Source: Bacteroidaceae bacterium (GTDB lineage Bacteria; Bacteroidota; Bacteroidia; Bacteroidales; Bacteroidaceae). Taken from it: 64,000 nt of DNA. Below the pieces are notes generated by a model. The model was not told the origin of the DNA. It saw only the letters and a list, made by a program, of their open reading frames with translations, and ran no database searches. Positions 45,265 through 52,742 of the stretch are shown here, piece by piece. The translations under genes and the position numbers were made by a program. How positions within the stretch are numbered: position 1 is the first letter of the stretch; every line of letters begins with the position of its first letter. Location: contig JAFSNB010000024.1 in NCBI GenBank assembly GCA_017447625.1, forward strand, positions 1 through 64,000, written 5' to 3'.

Positions 45265-46260
45265 TTGAAACAGTCTCTCAACTCTCAATCCTCAACTCTC
45301 AACTCTCACCAATCAACTCCCCCCTCCGGGGGGACACGGGGGGCCTGGATTGGTCCTTTGGTGCTGGCTGTTGCCGTTGTGTCGATGGTCTGGCCTGCAT
45401 CGTTCCTGTGGATAAATACCAAAGCCATCAACCCCATGTTGGGTGTGATTATGTTTGGGATGGGCTTGACCCTTTCGCCGAAAGACTTCCGCGTGGTCCT
45501 CTCCCGACCGAAGGACATACTCATCGGTTGCCTGGCTCAGTTCACCGTTATGCCGCTGTTGGCGTGGTTGCTCACGTGGGCGTTTTCGCTGCCTCGTGAA
45601 CTGGCCCTGGGTGTTATCCTCGTAGGCTGCTGCCCCGGCGGCACGGCCTCAAACGTCATCACTTATCTGGCCAAGGGCGACCTGGCCCTATCGGTCGGGA
45701 TGACAGCCACTTCGACCCTGCTTGCCCCCGTCCTCACCCCGTTGTTGGTGTGGTTTATGGCTGGAACTATGGTTAATGTGGATACCGTCGGGATGCTCCT
45801 GAGCATATTCTATGTGGTCATAGCCCCGATTATAGCAGGCCTATTTTGTCAGCATTTCCTGCCTCGTATTACCAAGAAAGTCACACCCTACCTGCCTGCC
45901 TTCTCGTCGTTTGCCATCGCTTTCACGGTGGGAATCGTTGTCTCGCACAACGCTGACCGCCTGATGCTTGGCGGCTTCGTCGTAGTCCTCGTCGTCATGC
46001 TACACAACCTGCTCGGTCTCGCCATCGGCTTCCTTCTGGGTCGTCTCCTCCGACTGCCGAAACCCAAGTGCGTGGCCGTCAGCATCGAAGTCGGTATGCA
46101 GAACAGCGGCCTCGCCTCCTCCCTTGCCGTAATGCATTTCGCGGCCTATCCCCTTGCCACTATCCCCGGCGCCATCTTCAGCGTCTGGCACAATATCAGC
46201 GGTGCCCTTGCCGCCCGCCTGTTCTCTGCCTCGCCATCACCTTCGGAGAATAATCCGTGA
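45265..46260 (+). CDS. Bile acid:sodium symporter (SBF/BASS) family transporter with repeat-derived N-terminus
   Basis: The frame from TTG 45265 gives 331 residues. From about residue 30 it follows the BASS family: GVIMFGMGLTL, VILVGCCPGGTASNVITYLAKGDLALSV, and the EVGMQNSGLASSLA motif, with about nine or ten membrane helices. Substrates could be bile acids, other organic anions or keto acids. The first 28 codons (SLNSQSSTLNSHQSTPPSGGTRG) are CAACTCTC words plus a CCCCCCTCCGGGGGG element. No ATG occurs until codon 41, inside the first helix. The true start may be TTG 45265, a GTG near 45361, or the original start may be lost. The C-terminus SASPSPSENNP is also low complexity. Confidence 0.8.
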   Translation: MKQSLNSQSSTLNSHQSTPPSGGTRGAWIGPLVLAVAVVSMVWPASFLWINTKAINPMLGVIMFGMGLTLSPKDFRVVLSRPKDILIGCLAQFTVMPLLAWLLTWAFSLPRELALGVILVGCCPGGTASNVITYLAKGDLALSVGMTATSTLLAPVLTPLLVWFMAGTMVNVDTVGMLLSIFYVVIAPIIAGLFCQHFLPRITKKVTPYLPAFSSFAIAFTVGIVVSHNADRLMLGGFVVVLVVMLHNLLGLAIGFLLGRLLRLPKPKCVAVSIEVGMQNSGLASSLAVMHFAAYPLATIPGAIFSVWHNISGALAARLFSASPSPSENNP

Positions 46261-46756
46261 AGCACTCATCCGAAAAATATAAAGCAGAATTATTATAAAG
46301 CAGAATTATATTCTTAACACAACCCTTTAGGGCAAATGACACAACCCTTTAGGCCACGGGATAAAATCCTTCAGACCAAGGATGACAATTGTTTTGTTGC
46401 TGAAGGGAAAAATAATTCTTGGCGTGAAACCTTTAATTCCTGGCCTGGTTTTAATAATCCTCGGCGTGGATTATTAAATTCTTTGCTTGGATTTATAATT
46501 CAATTCTTCATAAATCCTCATCTCTCTCCTCTCTCAATCACGCTGCAAAGATACAACATTATTCTGAAATTTGCAAATATTTCCCTTTCAAACACAAAGA
46601 ATGCCTTTCAACGATGAGGCTTAAAGGCTTCTAACTTAAGCGGACGCTTCTTCTATATGTCTAATCTACTATCTGTTTCTTGAGTTCAATAAATGGTTAA
46701 GGGTTTATTATTGTTCGTTGTCTTATATGAGAAGTGTTATTCCTCATGTCAAGTTT
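46261..46756. repeat. Intergenic region with CAACCCTTTAGG direct repeats and an AATAATCC inverted repeat
   Basis: CAACCCTTTAGG occurs at 46320-46331 and 46342-46353. TTAATAATCC (46451-46460) and GGATTATTAA (46468-46477) form a perfect ten-base inverted repeat with a seven-base loop. Related TTCCTGGCCTGG / TTCTTTGCTTGG words surround it. The 93-codon frame at 46336-46617 runs through these repeats and is not credible. Nothing gene-like was seen. Confidence 0.6.
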
Positions 46757-47017
46757 TCAGGCAGCCTGCAAACTTCTTCCTTGAGAATAAAGGTACTCCG
46801 GAGCAAATTCAGCACCGTTATACCATTCCAAAGTCCAATGGTTCAAACCAAACTGAATGAAATTGTCCAAATCCTTCAGAGGTTCATGTATTTTCTTGGT
46901 CAGTAATGGCAAAAAATCTACGATACGTTCTTCACCATTGCTAAACGTCAGTTTCATGGTGTGGCCAGCGATGTAGTCCACATCAATGATTCTTATAAGG
47001 TCTATATCGTTCATCAT
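46757..47017 (-). CDS. DUF2442 domain protein
   Basis: 86 residues beginning MMNDIDLIRIIDVDYIAGHTMKLTFSNGEERIVDF and ending with a FAPEYLY segment, the DUF2442 pattern. These small proteins often accompany DUF4160 proteins and have been suggested to be toxin-antitoxin-like or regulatory. Function is not established. The start overlaps the stop of the DUF4160 gene by four bases (ATGA), showing translational coupling. Confidence 0.85.
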   Translation of the reverse strand: MMNDIDLIRIIDVDYIAGHTMKLTFSNGEERIVDFLPLLTKKIHEPLKDLDNFIQFGLNHWTLEWYNGAEFAPEYLYSQGRSLQAA

Positions 47018-47272
47018 TTTCTTAGAGGTTTAATTCTGACTGCTTCTTCTCCGTTTTGGAGGCGTTCCCAATTAGCTTTAAGTTCAGCCTTGTGGCTATC
47101 CATCCAAGTGAAGACTAATTTTAACTCTTTGCTTGGCATGTTTCCTTTTACAATGCCATGATCAATAGTAATAATTGCATCATAATCTCCATATCGTATA
47201 TGAAAATGTGGCGGGTTATGGTCATCGGCAAACATTGCTATGATAATACCGCAGAATCTACATTTCAGCCAT
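47014..47272 (-). pseudogene. DUF4160 gene with a frameshift just after its start codon
   Basis: From about 47263 leftwards the frame encodes CRFCGIIIAMFADDHNPPHFHIRYGDY and the rest of a DUF4160 domain. The normal start would be ATG at 47270-47272 coding M-A-E, but that frame hits TAG at 47258-47260 after four codons. Joining M-A-E to CRFCGIII needs two more bases (or one fewer) near 47261-47263. Family members usually start M-x-E/K-I-x-R-F-x-G-I-I. A -7 box (47301-47308) about 30 bases upstream confirms this ATG as the expected start. Alternatives are initiation at a non-AUG codon in the open upstream frame, a sequencing error, or phase variation. It overlaps the DUF2442 gene. Confidence 0.65.
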
Positions 47273-47300
47273 TTATATTTCGGTTTAATGGAGTGTGCTG

Positions 47301-47308
47301 CAAAAGTA
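47301..47308 (-). promoter_or_regulatory. -7 element TACTTTTG of the DUF4160-DUF2442 pair
   Basis: TACTTTTG on the minus strand is followed by CAGC and precedes the expected ATG (47272) by 28 bases. It also excludes starts further upstream in the open frame that extends to 47364. Confidence 0.65.
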
Positions 47309-47374
47309 TGAATTAGTCGTAAGATGGCAAAGAAAAAACGAAGTTTTTTGTCGTTAAGGCACAAAAATGCATCT

Positions 47375-49867
47375 CTATTTCAGTTCGGGCCAGCCGTCGG
47401 AGGTCCAGGTGATGGGGCGCTGAATGAGAAAGGCGGCGCCGTTGCGGGTGGCGCTGTAACCGTGGCAGATGAAGATGTCCTCGCCGTCGATGTTGTAGGC
47501 AGCGCAGTGGCCAGTGGCTTCCCACTCCTGCTTGTCGCCTTCTAAGAAGAGGGTGCCGCCGCCTAATGACATGTCACGGCCGATGCGGTCGAGATAGGGG
47601 CCTTCGATGTTCTTGCTGCGACCTACGGCAACGCGGTAGTTTGACTTGGCTCCGCGACAACAGTAGTCCCACGAGACAAAGAGATAGTAATAGCCGCCGT
47701 GTTTGAAGATGAAGGGGGCCTCGATTGCGTTTTTGCCTGCGAACTTGGATGTGGGGTTCGGCTCGGAGGGCTCGTGGCCGGGAGAATAGCGGCGGGCGAT
47801 GGTGCGGGGCTTGGCGCCGCGTGCAACGTGCATCGTGGAGTCAAGTCTGATGAGTTGAATTCCGTCCCAGAACGAGCCCCAAGTCATCCACGGTGTGTCG
47901 GTGGCATCGTCTATGACGAAGTTAGGGTCGATGGCGTTCCAGTTGTCGCGTTTCTCGCGTGAGGCGATTATGCAGCCCTCGTCCTTCCAGATGCCTGAGC
48001 GGAGGGAACGTGTAGAGAGCAAGCCTATAGCGGAGCCGTTCTTGCCGAAGGTGGAACAACTGTATGCCAGCCACCAACGGCCGTGCCAGCGGATGACATC
48101 GGGTGCCCAGACGTGGCTGTTGAAACCGGGTACGGAGTCGGTGGTCCATCCGGGAATAACGCTCATCAAGGGCTGTGGCAGAACAGTCCACGAGCGGCGG
48201 TCCTTCGAAGTCATCTGCTGTATTCCCATCCCTGTGGAATAAATATAATATGTGTCTCCATCCTTAGCCATTACGGGGTCGTGGACCATAGGTGTCTCGG
48301 TGGTGAAAGCCTCTCGCTGCGGACGACGCGGTCTCTTAGGCAGGGTGACAGGGAACAGAGGGCTGTCGGTGTGGTCCTCGTAGATCTTCTGTACGAGGAG
48401 GTTGACGGTGTCGGGGTACTGTGCCGCGAGGTCGTTGTCTTCGTGTGGGTCGGCGGCGAGGTTATAGAGGGCGCATTGGCCTCGACGTACCACGAGTTTC
48501 CAGTTGCCGCGCCTCACACCGAGCATATCCGTCTCGTGAAACTCCCAGTAGAGGTGGTCGTGCTGAGGCTGAACCCCTTTGCCCGTGAGGGTGGGGAGAA
48601 TGCTGATGCCGTCGAAGCCATTGATTATTGATGGGTTTTGACGGTAGAAGCGGAGGGGAACGGTGCTGAGGTTCGGGCGCTTGACATTCATGTTATCTAT
48701 TCCGGCGATGTCGCAGAATGTGGGCAAGAGGTCGTAGAAGGCGAAAGGCTGGTCGCTCTCGCTGCCGGCGCTAATGTGTCCGGGCCAGCGCACGATGAAC
48801 GGTATGCGGATGCCACCCTCGTGTGTGCTGCGCTTGAGTCCGCGGAACTTGCCGTCGTGATTGAAGTAGTCTGGGTCTGCGCCTCCCTCTTCGTGTGGGC
48901 CGTTGTCGCTAGTGAAGATAAGCACGGTGTTCTGGGCCAGTCCGCGTTCTTCAAGCAGTTGCATAATCTCTCCGACCTGCGCGTCGAGGCGTGTAATCAT
49001 CGCAGCAAACTGCGCGTGGGCCTCAGGAGTCGGGTTGTAGCGCGAGGGGTTGTCTCCGCGATAGGTGCGCTCCGGGAGCAGTTTGCCGCGAAAGGCCTGC
49101 AGCAGCGAGTCGTCCGGTTGCCGCAGTTCAGCGTGGGGTAGGGTATAGGTGAAGATTCCGAAGAAAGGCTTTCCCTGCTCCTGCTGTCTGAGCCACTCCA
49201 GAGCCCGCTGGTGGATTAGGTCGGCGCTGTACTGGCGGCGGTTGTTGTAGTCATCGCCGAACATCGCGTGCTGAATGTTCTGCTCCAGCACCTCGCGGAC
49301 TACGCCTTTGTCGCCCCGCGAGCGACTGTAGCGGTTGAGGAAGTTCGGGAAATAGAGGTGCGCCTGGAACTGGCAGATGTAGCCGTAGAACTCATCTACG
49401 CCGCGCTTGTCGGGAGTAGAGATGCTGCCCTCATATCCGCCTGCCCACTTGCCGAACATTCCAGTGCGGTAGCCGGCAGCCTTGAATATCTCCGGAAGAA
49501 TTACATGGGCGGTGTCGTAAGGCTCCTGACCCACAACGGCGTAATCCACGTTCTGCCCGTATTCCACGCGTCCGCTCCAATATTCCTTGTTGCCGCGCAC
49601 GTGGGTGTGGCCCGAGTGCTGACCTGTCATAAAGCAGGCGCGCGAGGGGGCAGAGACCGGACTTCCGGCATAGGCGGATGTCATGCGCATACCCTGCTGG
49701 GCGAGACGGTCGATGTTGGGCGTGCGGAAATGCTGCTGCCCATAGCATGAGAGGTCGCCGTAGCCCATGTCGTCACACATTATATATAATATGTTAGGCC
49801 GTTGCTGCTGTGCCATCGCGGATGACACGGTGAGGAATGTTGAAAGAAGAGACTTATAATAATTCAT
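47375..49867 (-). CDS. Sulfatase fused to a GH43 glycosidase
   Basis: 830 residues with a signal peptide (about 1-20). The N-terminal sulfatase domain (about 22-510) has metal ligands Asp32-Asp33 in IMCDDMGYGD and the S-x-P-S-R motif SAPSR (Ser72). This is the serine form that needs an anaerobic sulfatase-maturing enzyme to make formylglycine. From about residue 520 a GH43 five-bladed propeller begins with VHDPVMAKDGDTYYIYSTG and continues through VWAPDV, AIDPNF and AIEAPF, as in endo-arabinanases and arabinofuranosidases. One polypeptide could thus desulfate and cleave arabinose-containing glycans in the periplasm or at the surface. The start codon sits in AATTCATAATT repeat words. Confidence 0.88.
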   Translation of the reverse strand: MNYYKSLLSTFLTVSSAMAQQQRPNILYIMCDDMGYGDLSCYGQQHFRTPNIDRLAQQGMRMTSAYAGSPVSAPSRACFMTGQHSGHTHVRGNKEYWSGRVEYGQNVDYAVVGQEPYDTAHVILPEIFKAAGYRTGMFGKWAGGYEGSISTPDKRGVDEFYGYICQFQAHLYFPNFLNRYSRSRGDKGVVREVLEQNIQHAMFGDDYNNRRQYSADLIHQRALEWLRQQEQGKPFFGIFTYTLPHAELRQPDDSLLQAFRGKLLPERTYRGDNPSRYNPTPEAHAQFAAMITRLDAQVGEIMQLLEERGLAQNTVLIFTSDNGPHEEGGADPDYFNHDGKFRGLKRSTHEGGIRIPFIVRWPGHISAGSESDQPFAFYDLLPTFCDIAGIDNMNVKRPNLSTVPLRFYRQNPSIINGFDGISILPTLTGKGVQPQHDHLYWEFHETDMLGVRRGNWKLVVRRGQCALYNLAADPHEDNDLAAQYPDTVNLLVQKIYEDHTDSPLFPVTLPKRPRRPQREAFTTETPMVHDPVMAKDGDTYYIYSTGMGIQQMTSKDRRSWTVLPQPLMSVIPGWTTDSVPGFNSHVWAPDVIRWHGRWWLAYSCSTFGKNGSAIGLLSTRSLRSGIWKDEGCIIASREKRDNWNAIDPNFVIDDATDTPWMTWGSFWDGIQLIRLDSTMHVARGAKPRTIARRYSPGHEPSEPNPTSKFAGKNAIEAPFIFKHGGYYYLFVSWDYCCRGAKSNYRVAVGRSKNIEGPYLDRIGRDMSLGGGTLFLEGDKQEWEATGHCAAYNIDGEDIFICHGYSATRNGAAFLIQRPITWTSDGWPELK

Positions 49868-50019
49868 AATTCAGAATGCATAATTCATAATTGGGGGTTC
49901 AGCGCTGCAAAAATAGGAAAAAGAATCGTTATGGGAATAAAAAAATGCAAGTTTCCACATTCTTTTATGTTATTTGGACTAAAATGCGTACTTTTGCACC
50001 CAAATTCAAACAAATCCCT
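49868..50019. promoter_or_regulatory. Divergent promoters: TATTTTTG (minus, 49908-49915) and TACTTTTG (plus, 49989-49996)
   Basis: The minus-strand box TATTTTTG followed by CAGC serves the sulfatase-GH43 gene. The plus-strand box TACTTTTG followed by CACC lies 23 bases before the greA ATG at 50020. AATTCATAATTC words fill 49861-49892. Confidence 0.65.
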
Positions 50020-50484
50020 ATGGAATATATGTCACAAGAGGGCTACGACAAGCTCGTAGCCGAACTTCTTGAGTTGGAAAGAGTGGAGCTGCCTCGCGTC
50101 AAGGACGCTATAGCTGAGGCACGCGACAAGGGCGACCTGAGTGAGAATTTCGAATACCACGCCGCCAAGCGCGAGCAGGCGCGACTGTTGGGGCGCATAC
50201 GCTTCAAGCAGCGGGTGCTGGAATTTGCCCGCGTCATTGACACGTCCAAATTGAACAGTGACGGCGTAGGACTGCTCTCGAAGGTGGAAATGACGAATCT
50301 GGCCAACAACATGAAGATGACTTATACGATTGTCAGCCCGCACGAGGCCAATCTGCGCGAGGGCAAGATCTCTATCAAATCGCCAATTGGGCAGGCTCTG
50401 CTGAACAAGAAGGTCGGCGATATAGTGGAAGTGCAGGTGCCGGCGGGTGTGCAGCGGCTGCGCATAGAGTCAATAGAACTATAG
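50020..50484 (+). CDS. greA: Transcription elongation factor GreA
   Basis: 154 residues from MEYMSQEGYDKL. The N-terminal coiled coil (about 1-75) carries ARDKGDLSENFEYHAAKREQ, the conserved tip motif. The C-terminal FKBP-like domain ends with VQVPAGVQRLRIESIEL. GreA rescues backtracked RNA polymerase by stimulating transcript cleavage. Upstream in-frame codons to 49891 cross the promoter box at 49989-49996, so 50020 is the start. Confidence 0.95.
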   Translation: MEYMSQEGYDKLVAELLELERVELPRVKDAIAEARDKGDLSENFEYHAAKREQARLLGRIRFKQRVLEFARVIDTSKLNSDGVGLLSKVEMTNLANNMKMTYTIVSPHEANLREGKISIKSPIGQALLNKKVGDIVEVQVPAGVQRLRIESIEL

Positions 50485-50679
50485 TTAATTTACGATTTTA
50501 CGATTTACGATTTGACGATTTTGCGGCCCTTATCATCGGTGTTATTACGTTATACCGTTATTACGTCGGGTAGCTTTAATCATTAAACATTAAATCTTAA
50601 ACTTTAAACTAAATTATACGATAAGTAGGAATTATTGATGTTTTATAGCATAATTTTTGGCTATTTCGTATATCCGCTA
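50485..50679. repeat. Intergenic ATTTACGATTTTACGA and TTATTACGTTATACC words
   Basis: After greA come ATTTACGATTTTACGATTTACGATTTGACG words (50488-50520), then TTATTACGTTATACCGTTATTACG (50540-50565), then TTAAACATTAAATCTTAAACTTTAAAC (50580-50612). These are the same vocabulary as at 27700-27778 and 54095-54200. No gene is present. TTTTTGG near 50654-50660 may be the -33 region of the next promoter. Confidence 0.7.
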
Positions 50680-50687
50680 TACTTTTG
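50680..50687 (+). promoter_or_regulatory. -7 element TACTTTTG of the outer-membrane barrel gene
   Basis: TACTTTTG followed by CAGCGG lies about 100 bases before ATG 50788, giving a fairly long leader. No riboswitch-like structure was recognised in the leader. Confidence 0.7.
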
Positions 50688-50787
50688 CAGCGGTTTTCAA
50701 CAAGACCACAACGGGAGAATCCGAAAACCCATAAAAGAGTAGGAGTACAGAAGAACGTGATTAACTTCTCTAAAAAAGACACGAATT

Positions 50788-51300
50788 ATGAAAAAGATTA
50801 TTCTTATGGCTGCTATGGCAGTCGCAACAATGACCGCAAACGCACAGGTTTGGATGGGCGGTAGGCTCGGTTACGATTTCGACAAGAACAATGGTTTCAA
50901 GACCAACACCATCAATGTTGCTCCTGAAGTAGGTTTCACTCTGAGCGACAACTGGGATATCGCCGTTGCTCTTAACTACGCTTGCGAATTCGGTGACGCT
51001 CCCACTGAAAACCGCTTTGCCATCAATCCTTATGCTCGTTACACCTTTGTGAAGTTCGACATGGTATCCTTCTTCCTTGATGGTGGCTTCAATGTAGGTG
51101 CAACTAAGGTATCTGGTCAGGATGCAGCCACCACTTGGGGTATAGGCATTCGTCCGGGTCTTGCTGTCAAGCTTAGCGACAAGGTAAGTCTTGTTAGCCA
51201 CCTCGGTAACCTGGGCTACCAGCACAGCAAGAACCACAACCAGTTCGGTATCGGTGTTGACAACAATATGATCGACTTCGGTATGTATTTCTCCTTCTAA
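50788..51300 (+). CDS. Small outer-membrane beta-barrel protein
   Basis: 170 residues with a signal peptide (MKKIILMAAMAVATMTANAQ). The rest alternates polar and hydrophobic residues in about eight strands (WMGGRLGYDF, INVAPEVGFTL, WDIAVALNYACEF, and so on) and ends in Phe (DFGMYFSF), the usual signature of an outer-membrane barrel of the OmpA-N/OmpX type. The function is unknown. It is monocistronic, with its own promoter and a strong terminator. Confidence 0.8.
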   Translation: MKKIILMAAMAVATMTANAQVWMGGRLGYDFDKNNGFKTNTINVAPEVGFTLSDNWDIAVALNYACEFGDAPTENRFAINPYARYTFVKFDMVSFFLDGGFNVGATKVSGQDAATTWGIGIRPGLAVKLSDKVSLVSHLGNLGYQHSKNHNQFGIGVDNNMIDFGMYFSF

Positions 51301-51352
51301 ACTGAGGAATAAAACATAAAGCAAACATATTTATTTCACGTTCTACACAGGT

Positions 51353-51393
51353 CGCGCTCCCGGATTTCGGGGGCGCGGCTTCTTTTTTCTTTG
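51353..51393 (+). terminator. Rho-independent terminator after the barrel gene
   Basis: CGCGCTCCCG (51353-51362) pairs with CGGGGGCGCG (51368-51377), with one G-T wobble, around GATTT, followed by GCTTCTTTTTTCTTTG. The T-rich tail makes this the clearest terminator in the window. Confidence 0.9.
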
Positions 51394-51468
51394 TGTTCCC
51401 TTTATTTTTTCTCTTTTACTTTTCTATCAATTTTTCCCTTTTAATTTTTCCTTTTTAATTATTAATTG

Positions 51469-51476
51469 TACTTTTG
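51469..51476 (+). promoter_or_regulatory. -7 element TACTTTTG of the mtnN-luxS operon
   Basis: TACTTTTG followed by CGGC lies 31 bases before ATG 51508. The spacer upstream (51405-51465) is composed of TTTTTCCCTTTTAATTTTTCC words. Confidence 0.7.
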
Positions 51477-51507
51477 CGGCATAAAACACGAAAAGAAGAG
51501 AAAACAG

Positions 51508-52215
51508 ATGAAAATAGGTGTTCTTTCTGCAATGACAAAGGAGCATGAGCAACTGACTCACCTGCTCGCAGATGCCCATGTGGAGACCGACGGAAGAATG
51601 ACGTTCACTGTTGGCACACTCGGGCCTAACACACTGATTATGATGCAATGCGGCATCGGAAAAGTGAATGCAGCCGTAGGTACTACGACTCTGATTCGCC
51701 GCTACGCCCCGGATGCCATAATCTCCACCGGCTGCGCTGGAGGAATCCAGGAGGGGCAGAATGTTATGGATGTGGTGATAAGCACGTATGCCGCTTACCA
51801 CGACGTGACGATTCCTGGCTGCGAGCACGGGCAGATTCAGGGTCTGCCGGCCCGCTTCAAGGCCGACGGGCAGTTGTTGGACATTGCCGTGCAAAGTGCG
51901 CAGAAAGCGCATCGCGGACTGATTGTCAGTGGCGACCAGTTCATTAGCGACAAGAAACAGCTCGAACCCATCAAGGTGGCCTTCCCCGAGGCTGTGGCTG
52001 TGGATATGGAGAGCGCCGCCATTGCTCAGACGTGTTTCCTGTTGCAGGTTCCGTTCATTAGTTTCCGCATTCTCAGCGACACGCCCGGTGCCGACGAACA
52101 TCTGCAGCAGTACTTAAACTTCTGGGACAAGATGGCTGAAGAGTCGTTCAAGACTACTCACAGCTTCCTTGCAGCCCTGCCCGAACGTTTCGCTCTGCTG
52201 CCTTTTGACGAATAA
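51508..52215 (+). CDS. mtnN: 5'-methylthioadenosine/S-adenosylhomocysteine nucleosidase
   Basis: 235 residues from MKIGVLSAMTKEHEQL. The family motifs ISTGCAGGI, SGDQFI and VDMESAAIAQ (catalytic acid region) are all present. The cytoplasmic enzyme splits S-adenosylhomocysteine into adenine and S-ribosylhomocysteine, and methylthioadenosine similarly. It is followed 17 bases later by luxS, which uses its product, so the pair forms the activated methyl cycle/AI-2 route. An upstream TTG-type start at 51466 overlaps the promoter and is rejected. Confidence 0.95.
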   Translation: MKIGVLSAMTKEHEQLTHLLADAHVETDGRMTFTVGTLGPNTLIMMQCGIGKVNAAVGTTTLIRRYAPDAIISTGCAGGIQEGQNVMDVVISTYAAYHDVTIPGCEHGQIQGLPARFKADGQLLDIAVQSAQKAHRGLIVSGDQFISDKKQLEPIKVAFPEAVAVDMESAAIAQTCFLLQVPFISFRILSDTPGADEHLQQYLNFWDKMAEESFKTTHSFLAALPERFALLPFDE

Positions 52216-52232
52216 GCCCCTTGTAATTGGTT

Positions 52233-52727
52233 ATGGAAGTAATTCAGAGTTTTACCATCGACCACACACGCCTGAAGCCGGGCATTTATGTGTCGAGACA
52301 AGACCGGGGGTTCACAACATTTGACCTTCGCATCACGGAACCCAACAAGGAACCGGCTGTTGCGCCTGCAGCCATGCATAGCATAGAACATCTTATGGCA
52401 ACATGGTTCCGCAATTCAGCGGCAAAAGACGATGTTGTTTATGTAGGGCCGATGGGCTGTCTGACGGGGATGTATATCGTGATGACGGGAACCTATTCCG
52501 TAGAGGATATGCGTGCGCTCACTATCGAATGTCTGGAGTGGGTGCTCACTCAGACAGAAGTGCCTGCTACCACGCCCGAGACATGCGGCAACTACCTGCT
52601 GCACGACCTGCCTATGTGCAAGTGGGAGTGTCAACGCTATCTGAACCGCCTGAAGAACGATTTCCACAGCGAATACAACAAACTTCAGATTACGCTGGAT
52701 GACGGAAAGGTCTTTGCCGACGCATAA
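52233..52727 (+). CDS. luxS: S-ribosylhomocysteine lyase LuxS
   Basis: 164 residues from MEVIQSF. The metal site is visible as H49-S-I-E-H53 and Cys118 (ETCGNYLLHD). The catalytic Cys76 is in GPMGCLTGMY. LuxS converts S-ribosylhomocysteine to homocysteine and DPD, the AI-2 precursor. The in-frame TTG two codons upstream is less likely as start. It sits 17 bases after mtnN and 15 before the symporter gene, so the three are probably co-transcribed. Confidence 0.97.
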   Translation: MEVIQSFTIDHTRLKPGIYVSRQDRGFTTFDLRITEPNKEPAVAPAAMHSIEHLMATWFRNSAAKDDVVYVGPMGCLTGMYIVMTGTYSVEDMRALTIECLEWVLTQTEVPATTPETCGNYLLHDLPMCKWECQRYLNRLKNDFHSEYNKLQITLDDGKVFADA

Positions 52728-52742
52728 AAAGGAGATTTGCCG

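Noticed and set aside
46336-46617. Plus-strand open frame of 93 codons downstream of the symporter
   Set aside because: It runs through the CAACCCTTTAGG and AATAATCC repeats, so its length reflects repeat composition. No promoter or known motif was seen.
47014-47364. Full 116-codon open frame as the DUF4160 gene start
   Set aside because: The upstream part spans the -7 box and encodes HTFAAHS from promoter DNA. The expected start is the ATG at 47270-47272, in a shifted frame.
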